A stretch of DNA of 64,000 nucleotides from JADJNW01 sp964517145. GTDB taxonomy: Bacteria; Bacteroidota; Bacteroidia; Chitinophagales; Saprospiraceae. The stretch lies in assembly GCA_964517145.1 (NCBI GenBank), contig CAZFBN010000005.1, positions 1-64,000 of the forward strand. The letters are read 5' to 3'. Of this stretch, positions 33,688 to 42,963 are shown in pieces. Position 1 is the first letter of the stretch. Every line of letters starts with the position of its first letter. The notes below the pieces were generated by a model. That model did not search any database. It had not been told where the DNA came from and saw nothing but the letters and a program-made list of their open reading frames with translations. Made by a program: the position numbers and the translations under genes.

Positions 33688-35031
33688 TTATTTTTTCTTC
33701 TTTTTACCTCTAGGCTTGGCGCCGCGCGTTTTGGGTTTGCCGTATTTCTGCATCATTTTATCCACATGACGCACTTTTTTATTTACTTTTTTATTCTTCG
33801 CTAATTTTTCATGGAAGGCAGGCGCATCAGGATTTGGGGCAGCTACCTCCGGATTTTTCATACGGATGACTGGCTTTTCCTGCTCTATCAGTTCCTCGGA
33901 AATAGCAAGATTTTCCGGCAAGGACAACATCGGAATTTCATATTGCATCAAATTTTCAATCGCTTCTTGATATTCTCGTTCATTTTTTGTAATAAATGTA
34001 ATGGAAATGCCCCGTTTTTCCATTCGCCCCGTTCTGCCGATGCGGTGAATGTAATGTTCCGGCACTTCCGGCGTATCAAAATTCACGACATGCGTAACTT
34101 CTGGAATGTCAATCCCTCGCGCAATCAAATCCGTTGCAATCAACATCTGATACGTGCCGTTCTGAAACTGATTCACCGCGTTGAAACGATAATTCTGATC
34201 TTTATTGGAATGAATGACGCCGACTTTTTCGGGAAATTTTTCCTGCATGCGCTCGTACAATTCATCCGCCAAGGCTTTGGTCGCCACGAAAATCAACACT
34301 TTCGACATTTCAGAATGATCCTGCAAAAGCCGTTCCAACAAATTTACTTTGGTATTAAAATTAGGAACATGATACCCCCGTTGCTCAATATTTTCAAGAG
34401 GTGTGCCCATCGGTGCAGCTTCCACCCACACCGGCGCATTGAAATATTCTTCAATAATCAATTCTACTTCCTCGGTAATCGTCGCGGAAAACAGCATATT
34501 CTGGCGCTTCTCTGGCAACAAATCCAAAATATTTTTCAACTGTGTGCGAAAACCCAAATTTAGCATTTCATCCACTTCGTCGATCACCAGTTTTTTAATC
34601 GCCTTGGTTTTTAGCGCTCCACTCAAGATCAAATCGTACAATCTGCCCGGCGTCGCCACCAGCACATCCACGCCCTGCATGACTTCCGCTGCCTGGTTTT
34701 TCATGTTGGTTCCGCCGTACACACCAACGGACACCACGTTCATATATTTGGTGAGTTGTTGCACGGTTTCTACCACCTGCACCACCAGTTCGCGCGTTGG
34801 CACGATTACTAAAATCTGCGGATGCGGCTCTTTTGAAAACTTCCACAAACGCAGGCAGGGCAGCAAGTACGCCAAAGTTTTTCCGGTACCCGTCTGCGCA
34901 ATACCGCACACATCCCGCCCGGACATGATGATGGAAAACGCTTGCTGCTGAATGGTGGTCGGCGTGGTGAAACCCAAGTCCTGCAAAGCGTTGAGCAGCG
35001 GTTTATTTAAATTCAAATCCTCGAAAGTCAT
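33688..35031 (-). CDS. DEAD-box family RNA helicase (motif II DEVD)
   Basis: The 447-residue protein has the Q motif (FTTPTTIQQQAF), Walker A AQTGTGKT, PTRELVVQ, motif II VIDEVDEMLNLGF, motif III LFSATITEE, VLIFVATKALADEL, TDLIARGIDIPEV and motif VI HRIGRTGRMEKRG. The C-terminal tail is Lys/Arg-rich (GAKPRGKKKKK), as in RNA-binding RhlE/CsdA-type helicases. The motif II reads DEVD instead of DEAD; the change is at the third position and does not remove a catalytic acidic residue. It likely remodels RNA during ribosome assembly or cold stress. Confidence 0.95.
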   Translation of the reverse strand: MTFEDLNLNKPLLNALQDLGFTTPTTIQQQAFSIIMSGRDVCGIAQTGTGKTLAYLLPCLRLWKFSKEPHPQILVIVPTRELVVQVVETVQQLTKYMNVVSVGVYGGTNMKNQAAEVMQGVDVLVATPGRLYDLILSGALKTKAIKKLVIDEVDEMLNLGFRTQLKNILDLLPEKRQNMLFSATITEEVELIIEEYFNAPVWVEAAPMGTPLENIEQRGYHVPNFNTKVNLLERLLQDHSEMSKVLIFVATKALADELYERMQEKFPEKVGVIHSNKDQNYRFNAVNQFQNGTYQMLIATDLIARGIDIPEVTHVVNFDTPEVPEHYIHRIGRTGRMEKRGISITFITKNEREYQEAIENLMQYEIPMLSLPENLAISEELIEQEKPVIRMKNPEVAAPNPDAPAFHEKLAKNKKVNKKVRHVDKMMQKYGKPKTRGAKPRGKKKKK

Positions 35032-35312
35032 AGGTCACTTTTATGGATAATGGGTCAAAACGTTTTTTACCTTTCAGGCTCGTAAAAAGATTTACGAAAT
35101 CGCTCCAATCATTTAGTCCACCACCTTTTTATAAACACTTGTGCAAAGGTAGTGGTTAAAAAGGCTAAGCGGGGCTGATATTCTATTGAAATTGTAATAT
35201 TTTTACCCATCGTTTAATAAATTATACTAAATTCATGTTCCCGAACAAAAGGAGTACATTGTCTAAACGAGTTTAGCAATGCACAAATCGTTCATCATCA
35301 ATCAACAATCCT
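35032..35312. other. Divergent helicase-CHAT intergenic region
   Basis: About 280 bases. Contains the helicase -7 box. No complete promoter for the CHAT gene was found. No gene, in particular no gasdermin-like gene, is present. Confidence 0.5.
35144..35151 (-). promoter_or_regulatory. Bacteroidota -7 box (TACCTTTG) for the helicase
   Basis: TACCTTTG on the minus strand, giving a leader of about 105 bases. The -33 element is unclear. Confidence 0.45.
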
Positions 35313-37100
35313 TTGACCGGCAAAGCATTTCATATTATAATTTTTAAAGATAAGATTTTACTCAACTGGGGCAGTCAGCAAGGCATTCCTTATCGAATGG
35401 CAAGTGGGCTGGAAAAAGATCGCCTCATTGCGCGCATTTTGCACAAGATTTTAAACCTGCGACTTGCGGCTGATAGTGGCGGCGTGTTGGGTAAAGATGA
35501 ATTTCGGGTGTTAGGAAGCACCTTGTTCAAATTATTGTGGAATGACGATGCGTTGAAAGTACAATTCAGCACCTTTTATCGGGAAGCCCTGGGTAGCCCA
35601 AATGAGCGGTATCGCCTGATTTTAGAATTTGAAAAAGACGCCGAAGAACTGGCGCTGTTGCCTTGGGAATACCTGTTTTATGAAGAAGATGAAGTGCAGG
35701 AGGCGTTCCTTTCGGCGCATCCCAAAAAATGCCTGGACGTCATCCGCAAACTCCCGTTCAAAGGCAATTGGCTGGAGTTGGACAAAACCGCTTCGCTTAT
35801 TGAGCCACCTCTGAAGGTATTAATCATTGCCGCAAACCCTGATACTGCGCTTTTTATTGACCATTTAAATCAATCCATCGCTTATTTTGAAGCATTGGAG
35901 CAACGCTTTCCGCAAAAAATAGACGTCGAAATTATTGTACAACCTGAAGTGGATTTGTTGGAGCAGCAATTGGCGCAAGCCAACCAAAATGGCGCTTTTT
36001 CTCCTCACATTATTCACTTCATCGGGCGCGGGCGCATGGAGGGAGAGAATGGTCAGCTTTGTTTTGTGAAACGCAACGCCGAAGGCAAGTATGATGAAAA
36101 CTGGATAAGTGACGATACCTTTGCCGGTTTTTTTGAAGAATGGCGTCGTCTGCCGCACCTGGTAGTGCTGGATGTGTGCGACAGTACCCCCATCGGAAGT
36201 TATCGCGAGGACAAAGGCGTGGCGATTCGGCTGGTAAAAAAAGGGGTGCCCTTTGTGCTGGCTTTGCAAAATCCAACCCCAGAGTGGATGCTGGTGATGT
36301 TGATGGAAAAATGCTACGATTGCCTGCTCGAAGGTGCCGACATTGCTCAGTCGCTCACCGAAGCCCGCTTTTTTCTGGCGCGAAAGCTCACCGATGCCAA
36401 GGGCAGAAAATATGACAACTACGAACATAAGGTTTTTGGTAGTGCCGTTTTATTTTCGAGTGTATTGCAGCCTTTTATGCTGGCAAAAAAGGAAGCGCCC
36501 ATCCCACAGAAAATTCCGTCAGATTCTTACAAAATTTGTCCCAATCACCCGCAGGTCAAATTCATTCCCAGCGAGACACGCTGCAGTCTTTGCGGCTCTA
36601 CCTTGGTCTTGCCTTCGCAGTTGGAAACGCAAAAAACAGAAAGTCCCCGCAGTGTAGAAGTGCCCGTATTGGAGAGCAATCCCGCAGAACTTTCCACAGC
36701 GACCGGACGCGTCACTGCCGAGCGGCACTTGCGTTCGGCGGCACCCAACAAAGACGCGCTGAGCATGGCGAGCAGCAACACCTCCACGAGCCCAGGCGTA
36801 GAAAATGTGAAGCTCACTTCCATCAAACGCTATTTTAAAAAGCTGATTTCATTGGAATTAAAAGACGCTTTCATCGAACTGGAAACGGTTATCGCCATAG
36901 AAGCCGGTGAAACCTCTAATAAATTTTACACCTTATTGGGCGATTTCAATAGCTTTAACCGCGAATACGAAGCCGGAATTTTGGATGAAAAAGACGCTGC
37001 CATTCGTCAAAATAAAGTGCGTTATTTGTTACTCGAATTCGTAGATAGTATCAAAGTATTGGACATAGAAGGTGCTTATTTCGCCAGTTTTAGTAAATAG
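35313..37100 (+). CDS. CHAT-domain protein with zinc-ribbon-like segment and C-terminal EAD11-like domain
   Basis: The 595-residue protein belongs to the CHAT group of caspase-like proteins. The N-terminal part has the pre-CHAT signature ELALLPWEYLFYEEDE, then VLIIAANPD. The core has HIIHFIGRGRM and VVLDVCDSTPIG: Cys289 is in place, but the position of the catalytic His in the usual GHG is Arg239 (GRG). A CPNH ... CSLCG segment (about 409-432) looks like a zinc ribbon. After a Ser/Thr-rich linker, residues about 505-595 (YFKKLISLELKDAFIELET, NSFNREYEAGILDEKDAAIR, NKVRYLLLEFVDSI) match the pattern of effector-associated domain 11, an adaptor domain of conflict systems. The start is a TTG at 35313; an ATG at 35397 is the alternative. 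A giant TPR gene follows after 39 bases. Confidence 0.85.
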   Translation: MTGKAFHIIIFKDKILLNWGSQQGIPYRMASGLEKDRLIARILHKILNLRLAADSGGVLGKDEFRVLGSTLFKLLWNDDALKVQFSTFYREALGSPNERYRLILEFEKDAEELALLPWEYLFYEEDEVQEAFLSAHPKKCLDVIRKLPFKGNWLELDKTASLIEPPLKVLIIAANPDTALFIDHLNQSIAYFEALEQRFPQKIDVEIIVQPEVDLLEQQLAQANQNGAFSPHIIHFIGRGRMEGENGQLCFVKRNAEGKYDENWISDDTFAGFFEEWRRLPHLVVLDVCDSTPIGSYREDKGVAIRLVKKGVPFVLALQNPTPEWMLVMLMEKCYDCLLEGADIAQSLTEARFFLARKLTDAKGRKYDNYEHKVFGSAVLFSSVLQPFMLAKKEAPIPQKIPSDSYKICPNHPQVKFIPSETRCSLCGSTLVLPSQLETQKTESPRSVEVPVLESNPAELSTATGRVTAERHLRSAAPNKDALSMASSNTSTSPGVENVKLTSIKRYFKKLISLELKDAFIELETVIAIEAGETSNKFYTLLGDFNSFNREYEAGILDEKDAAIRQNKVRYLLLEFVDSIKVLDIEGAYFASFSK

Positions 37101-37139
37101 CGAAGCGCTGAAAAAAATGAAGATTTTTAAATTTTGTAA

Positions 37140-40100
37140 ATGCTAAATGCCCAAGAGATTCGGACGCTTTTTGCGGATGCCTACTACGAGGCAGCGCAGG
37201 CAGGTGCATACATGCGTACCGCGACGGAAGTATTGGAATCGGTGCGTGGTTTGTTTGAAACAGCAGAGGAACCCTATAAAATTTGGGAACAGATTGACCG
37301 AGCCCTAGGGCAAATGCTGGAAGACAAAGCCATGTTTAGCGCACTTCAAAAGCTAAAAAAAGGCTTTATATCAGCTATTTATAAAAAAGAAAAAAATGTA
37401 ATATCTGAAGCTTTTGCTGAAAATGAAGCAAAGGGCTGGGAGCGCTGGCTGCAAACATTTGCACAAGGGTTGAAAGAATGGAAAGATGAAATTTTTAATG
37501 CCCTGCCGTTTGAAAATTTTCCATTTGCTAAAGAACGCCAGCCAACATTGGATTTAATCAAAAAAAACTTGCCCTATGTGATGCAGGAACGCTGGGCAGA
37601 AAGTCACTCGCTTTTTGTGTTTTTAGCGCAAGAATCCTTGTTGTCAAATGACATTCGTGCCGATTTTTGGGCAACTGCCGGACAAATTCAGCTCTACCAC
37701 TTTTTGAATAACGAAAAAGCGTTGCAAAATTTTCAGGAGGCTCAAGCCCTCGCACCTCAGTTGGCACGCACCGAGCGCAGTTTTGGCGAGTATTACCTCA
37801 AAGATTTGAGCATCGAACCGGTAGAGGAACGCATCGAAAAAGCGCGGCAGCACTTTCAAAAAGCATTGCAATTGGATCCGGAGCAGCTTGAAAATTATCT
37901 CTATCTCGGCGACAGCTATAGCGAAGAAGACAAAATACAGATAGCCGCCGAATGGTATCGCGATGCCATGCGCAAAAATCCGGGCGCGCCCGACCCGTAT
38001 GCACGCTTGATTTCACTGTGCGGTAAGCCAGATTTTTTGAAAGAACATGAAGCGGAAATTGCCGATTGGGTACGCAAAATTGCCCTGCTGGAGCCAGTGC
38101 GCGAGTACGGCGCCTGCATTGATGCGGGCTTTGCTTTCCAAAAAAATGAGCGGTACGCAGATGCCGAAGCTTGGTTTAAAAAAGCCATTAACCTGGATAC
38201 TACAAAACTTGCAGGCTATTTGAATGCAGGCTATTTGTACCGCGATTGGGGCAAGATGGCTGAATCCGAGCAGGCATTTGCAAAGGTTTTAGCGCTGGAT
38301 TCTCAAAATTTTGACGCGCATTGGGAATTGGGATGGCTCTACCAAAATCAAGAACAATGGGGAAAGGCGCTGGATGCTTTTGAAAAAAGCCTGCCCTTGC
38401 GACCTGAATGGAACCAGTATATCCTCGATGCTATCGGCAGTATGCAGGAAAAACTGGGGAGCCCGGAAGCAGCGGAAGCGAATTTGCTGGAAGCATTGCG
38501 CTTGAATCCAGAGGATGTCAAAACGACCGATTCCCTACATGCCTTGGTGGATCGCTGGAAAAAGTCGCCTGGCTGGCAGTATGCGTTGGAGTTGTTGCAA
38601 AAAATGCGCGACCTAAAGGGCGAATCTTACGAAGCAGAATTTCATAATCGCCTGGGCATTGTTTATTATGAAAATGCCGAATATGATACTGCAATCAACC
38701 ATTATAAAAAAGCGCTGCTCCTTCGCCCGAATGATGCCATCCAGAATGAAAATATCGGCTTAGCTTTTGAAGCAGCAGGACGCTTGAAGGAAGCAGAAGC
38801 TGCCTACAATCGCGCGGTGATGCACGCGCCCAACGACCCCATCTCCAATAATCGCCTAGGCATTTTTTATTACAATATTCAAGAATATGATAAAGCCATT
38901 TCATTTTACCAAACCGCCATTCGATTAGACGCTGGAAATGCTATTTATTGGAATAACCTCGCGCTGGCGCAGGAATATGGCGGAAAGTTTATTGCAGAAG
39001 CGGAAAATTCCTACCAAAAAGCCATTGCATTAGCGCCAGAAAATACGGATTATTATAATGATTTGGGCGTTTATTATCATAATCGTGGCAGGTATAAAGA
39101 TGCCATTACACAATATCAAAAAGCCATCGAATTGCAAGGGGAAGTTGGGTTGTATCATAGCAATCTTGGCTTCGCCCATGAATCCACAGGTGATGCAGAA
39201 GCAGCGCTGACGGCTTATTTGGAAGCTGTAAAATTTGACAAGACACAAGGTGGTCGCATCGCGAAATTATATTTCCAGCAAGGCGCGTATGAACAGTCGG
39301 AAAAATATGCGCGAATAGCACTGGAAGCCTCGCCCAGCAATGGTTTAGCTTTTGATTTTCTGGCGCAAGCGCTCCAACAACAAGGTAAAATGGCAGAAGC
39401 CGAAGCGGTGTTACATTCAGCAATTGAACAATGTGTATCAGAACGAGATATTTTTTATAATAACTTAGGCTTGCATTATTACAATTTACAATTGTATGAT
39501 AAAGCCATTCTATTTTATCAAAAAGCCATTGACTTACGGGACGATTTTGCTTTGTATTATGACAATCTTGGGTTAGCATTTGAAAATCTTCAGCGCTCCG
39601 AGGAAGCGGAGGCGGCTTACAAAAAATCGTCGGAACTGGAACCTGATAATGTATTGTATTTGAACCGTTTAGGCACGTTTTATTTCCGGCAAAACGAATT
39701 TGCGGAAGCCAAAAATTATTATGAAAAAACGGTGAAAATTACCGCACAAGACCCCATCAGTTGGGAAAATCTAGGCTTGGCATGTGAGCAACTGAATCAA
39801 CAGGAAGAAGCAGAAGCCGCATTCCAAAAGGCGTTGGAAGTGGCTCAACAAAATCGGGATTTGTACTTCAATCGCATGGGCGTTTTTCTGTACAAGCAGG
39901 GGCGCGACGCCGAAGCGCTGGCGTTTTATCAGCAAGCGATTCAATTGGCGACAAACTCGGTTTATTTTGAAAATTTAGGACTCGTACACGAACGGCAGTT
40001 GCGGTGGCACGAAGCTCAACAAGCTTACGAAAAAGCCTTGGAATTTGCACAGGTAGCGGATAAAGATTTGTATTTGAATCGATTAGGTGTGTTTTATTTC

Positions 40101-41156
40101 AATCAGCAACAATTCGACAAAGCCATCGATTATTACCAACAGGCGATTGCGGCATTGCCAAAACCGGTTTATTATGAAAATATTGGATTGGCTTACAATA
40201 CGATGGGACAAGTGCAAGAGGCGATAGAAGCTTACAAGCAATCGGCTTCTTTGGATGCTAGCAATTCATTGGTTTTCAATATTTTAGGAAATTTATTGTA
40301 TCGAAATGGCGATGTAGCCGAGGCAATTCCTTTTTATCAAAAAGCAGCCGAATTAAGTCCAAACATTGCTTACAACCACGAAAATCTGGGCTTGGCGTAT
40401 GAGCAAAATGGACAATTTCAAGAAGCAGAAGCCGCTTATCAAAAAGCATTGGAAGTCGCATTTGACGACAATAAAGCGTTGTATTACAATCGATTAGGCG
40501 TTTTTTATTATACCCAATTTCAAAATGAGCAAGCCATAGAGCATTATCAGCAAGCCTTGAAATGGGACGACAGTAATCCAGTTTTCTATGAAAATTTAGG
40601 CTTGGCGTATGAGCAATCCAATCAGTTGCCTGAGGCGGAGCAAGCGTATTTGCAGGCGCTCGATCGGGCAGCAGAAAAAGAGGGTTATCACAATCGGCTG
40701 GGCAATTTGTACTTGAAAATGCACGATTCGGCACGGGCGCAGGAAAGTTTTGAAGAAGCGATTTCGGCAAATCCAGACAAAGCTTTGTATTATGATAATT
40801 TAGCATTCGTTTTTGAGCAGCAGCAACAGTGGGACAAAGCCATTGTGGCATACCAACGCGCCAGCGCTTTGGAGCCTGACAATGCGCTGTATTTTGAGCG
40901 AATCGCCAATGTGCTGGTGGCAGCAGAAAACGCAACGGAAGCGCTGCCTTGGTTTGAAAAAGCTTTGCTATTGAATCCCAGCAACGCAACAACGCTGAAT
41001 AGTTTGCTGGAAGCCGTTGCTGCTTTGCCCGACTCAACGGAAGGAAAAACAATTTTGCAAAAATTGCTGTCCGTTCAAGGAATCAATCATGCGTTGGTGC
41101 AACAAGCACTGAGCGTTTTGTCAGATGACCAACCAAATGATACTTCCAAAACTTAA
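37140..41156 (+). CDS. Giant tetratricopeptide-repeat protein (1338 aa)
   Basis: Residues 1-150 are helical but not clearly TPR (LFADAYYEAAQAGAYMRTAT). After that, more than 30 TPR units of 34-36 residues follow up to about residue 1300. From about residue 500 two unit types alternate: one like Y-x-ENLGLAYEQ-x-EAEAAYQKAL and one like NRLGVFYY-x-A-I-x-YYQQAI. This gives a two-unit super-repeat of about 70 residues. There is no signal peptide, so it is probably cytosolic. It likely serves as a scaffold or sensor arm for the CHAT protein encoded 39 bases upstream; in known TPR-CHAT proteins the two parts are often fused. Number of repeats is estimated by eye. Confidence 0.88.
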   Translation: MLNAQEIRTLFADAYYEAAQAGAYMRTATEVLESVRGLFETAEEPYKIWEQIDRALGQMLEDKAMFSALQKLKKGFISAIYKKEKNVISEAFAENEAKGWERWLQTFAQGLKEWKDEIFNALPFENFPFAKERQPTLDLIKKNLPYVMQERWAESHSLFVFLAQESLLSNDIRADFWATAGQIQLYHFLNNEKALQNFQEAQALAPQLARTERSFGEYYLKDLSIEPVEERIEKARQHFQKALQLDPEQLENYLYLGDSYSEEDKIQIAAEWYRDAMRKNPGAPDPYARLISLCGKPDFLKEHEAEIADWVRKIALLEPVREYGACIDAGFAFQKNERYADAEAWFKKAINLDTTKLAGYLNAGYLYRDWGKMAESEQAFAKVLALDSQNFDAHWELGWLYQNQEQWGKALDAFEKSLPLRPEWNQYILDAIGSMQEKLGSPEAAEANLLEALRLNPEDVKTTDSLHALVDRWKKSPGWQYALELLQKMRDLKGESYEAEFHNRLGIVYYENAEYDTAINHYKKALLLRPNDAIQNENIGLAFEAAGRLKEAEAAYNRAVMHAPNDPISNNRLGIFYYNIQEYDKAISFYQTAIRLDAGNAIYWNNLALAQEYGGKFIAEAENSYQKAIALAPENTDYYNDLGVYYHNRGRYKDAITQYQKAIELQGEVGLYHSNLGFAHESTGDAEAALTAYLEAVKFDKTQGGRIAKLYFQQGAYEQSEKYARIALEASPSNGLAFDFLAQALQQQGKMAEAEAVLHSAIEQCVSERDIFYNNLGLHYYNLQLYDKAILFYQKAIDLRDDFALYYDNLGLAFENLQRSEEAEAAYKKSSELEPDNVLYLNRLGTFYFRQNEFAEAKNYYEKTVKITAQDPISWENLGLACEQLNQQEEAEAAFQKALEVAQQNRDLYFNRMGVFLYKQGRDAEALAFYQQAIQLATNSVYFENLGLVHERQLRWHEAQQAYEKALEFAQVADKDLYLNRLGVFYFNQQQFDKAIDYYQQAIAALPKPVYYENIGLAYNTMGQVQEAIEAYKQSASLDASNSLVFNILGNLLYRNGDVAEAIPFYQKAAELSPNIAYNHENLGLAYEQNGQFQEAEAAYQKALEVAFDDNKALYYNRLGVFYYTQFQNEQAIEHYQQALKWDDSNPVFYENLGLAYEQSNQLPEAEQAYLQALDRAAEKEGYHNRLGNLYLKMHDSARAQESFEEAISANPDKALYYDNLAFVFEQQQQWDKAIVAYQRASALEPDNALYFERIANVLVAAENATEALPWFEKALLLNPSNATTLNSLLEAVAALPDSTEGKTILQKLLSVQGINHALVQQALSVLSDDQPNDTSKT

Positions 41157-41373
41157 TTTTTTTGTGCAACTTTGCAGCAGTTTTATGTTTGTTGAAGTTT
41201 GTAGTTGTAATTTTTTAAAGCAACTTTCTGATTGTCAATTTGTTACAAAAATCTAGTGTTACGCTTCCATTGCCTGCCAAAATTAATGCCGCTCTGATTG
41301 AACGAACGCTCATTAATTCGTTTCTGATAATAAAGCACGCTAATTGACTGTTTTTACTTACAAAATTAATTAC

Positions 41374-42912
41374 ATGAGAAAACTGTATGGTTTTTTGTTG
41401 CTTTTGGTAGCTACGCTGGCTGCCTGTAGCCAATTTGAGGAACTGGACAATCTGGATGGCGTCAAATATGATGCCGAATACGCAGCGCCGCTGGTGGACA
41501 CGCGCCTGACGCTGGAGGATTTGCTCGAAGATTTTGAAGAAGATGCAACCTTGGTGGTGAATGCCGATGGCTCGCTGAGTTTGGTGTATCGAGATGACGT
41601 TGTTTCACAAAGCAGTGACGATATTTTTGCTCAAATTAATCAGTCTTTGCAACAACCAATTCCCATTCTTTTTCCGACTATGCCGCTGCCTTTGTCGCTC
41701 CCTAGTGGATTGAAAATCAATCGGTTGAATTTTAAATCAGGTACTTTGAATTACACTTTTGAAAATCGTAACAATCAAAGTGTGAATGTAGTCGTCACCT
41801 TTCCGCAAATTACCAAAAACGGCAGCCCCTTGAGTTTCCAGGCGAGTCTGCCTGCGTATAGCGGGAGTGGCGCAGCCCCAACGGCTACCAGCGCTGGCAT
41901 GCCGGTTGATTTGAGTGGCTATGATCTTCAGGCAGTTAATAATTTGATTTTTATTCAATATGTTGCAACAACGCCTGGCGGTACGCAGGTGAATCTATCC
42001 AATTTTACCATTCAACTCAGCAATCTGGCGTTTTCATTTGCCGAAGGATATTTTGGAAATTTTTTATACGAAGGCACTCGCGATACGTTGAATATTGACT
42101 TTTTTGACAATTGGATTCGGGGCGATGTATATTTTGAAAATCCGCGCATCACGTTGAACGTGCAGAATTCCTTTGGCATTCCGACACGCGCGCGCGTGAA
42201 TGTCTTGAATGTGTTGACGGTGAAGGATCAAGTGCTGCCGCTCGAAAGCCCTTATGTCACCAATGGTATTGATTTTCCTTATCCGAGCAGAAGCGAAGTT
42301 GGGCAGGTGAAGACAGGTTCGTTTTCCTTTACCAAAGAAAATTCCAACATTGATGTCATTTTGGGAGAAGGTCCGGTCGCCTTGGATTATGATGTGGACG
42401 CCGTGACAAATCCTGACAACAACACCGGCATCATCGGATTTATTACCGACAGCAGTTTTTACAAAGTAGAACTGGAAGTGGAGTTGCCCTTGTACGGGCG
42501 TGCTTCGGGATTTGCTGTGCGCGACACGATTGATCTGGATTTTGACAATTATGACGATGTGGATGAGGTAGAATTTAAAGTGGTGGCAGACAATGGCATC
42601 CCACTGGATGTTGCCATTCAAGGCTATTTTGTAGATGCAAATGATGTTGTGATTGATTCGCTACTGCCCGCTCAACAAACACTGGTGCAGGCGGCTCCGG
42701 TCAATGCCAATGGGCAGGTGACAGGCTCGCAGCAAAAAATCAGCTTTATTCCTTATGATGAAGTGCGTTTTGCCCGCTTGCGCGAAAATGCCGAACGACT
42801 CTGGCTCTTTGCAGCTTTTTCTACAAATAACAACGGTGCAACTTCTGTACGCGTGCTCAATACGCAGGACGTGCGCATCCGCATCGGTGCAAAGCTGCGG
42901 GTTCAGGAATGA
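41374..42912 (+). CDS. Putative lipoprotein of unknown function (512 aa)
   Basis: Starting at the ATG at 41374 gives MRKLYGFLLLLVATLAAC with the lipobox Cys at residue 18. The mature protein is beta-rich and Asp/Asn-rich, with DGVKYDAEYAAPLVDTRLTL near the start and repeated hydrophobic strands, as in surface proteins of Bacteroidota. No motif points to a function. The next gene (DUF5723) begins 51 bases later, so they are probably cotranscribed. The longer frame from a TTG at 41344 would lose the lipobox position and is not used. Confidence 0.8.
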   Translation: MRKLYGFLLLLVATLAACSQFEELDNLDGVKYDAEYAAPLVDTRLTLEDLLEDFEEDATLVVNADGSLSLVYRDDVVSQSSDDIFAQINQSLQQPIPILFPTMPLPLSLPSGLKINRLNFKSGTLNYTFENRNNQSVNVVVTFPQITKNGSPLSFQASLPAYSGSGAAPTATSAGMPVDLSGYDLQAVNNLIFIQYVATTPGGTQVNLSNFTIQLSNLAFSFAEGYFGNFLYEGTRDTLNIDFFDNWIRGDVYFENPRITLNVQNSFGIPTRARVNVLNVLTVKDQVLPLESPYVTNGIDFPYPSRSEVGQVKTGSFSFTKENSNIDVILGEGPVALDYDVDAVTNPDNNTGIIGFITDSSFYKVELEVELPLYGRASGFAVRDTIDLDFDNYDDVDEVEFKVVADNGIPLDVAIQGYFVDANDVVIDSLLPAQQTLVQAAPVNANGQVTGSQQKISFIPYDEVRFARLRENAERLWLFAAFSTNNNGATSVRVLNTQDVRIRIGAKLRVQE

Positions 42913-42963
42913 TTTGCTAACCAAGCGAAGTATCAATTTGCTCATCTAAATCATTAAAAATCA

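Noticed and set aside
35032..37100. Gasdermin or other pore-forming partner next to the CHAT gene
   Set aside because: No small gene is present in the 280-base upstream spacer and the downstream gene is TPR, so a gasdermin system is not supported.
38640..41052. Several long minus-strand frames opposite the TPR gene
   Set aside because: They mirror the repeat pattern of the plus-strand TPR gene and have no start context or motifs.
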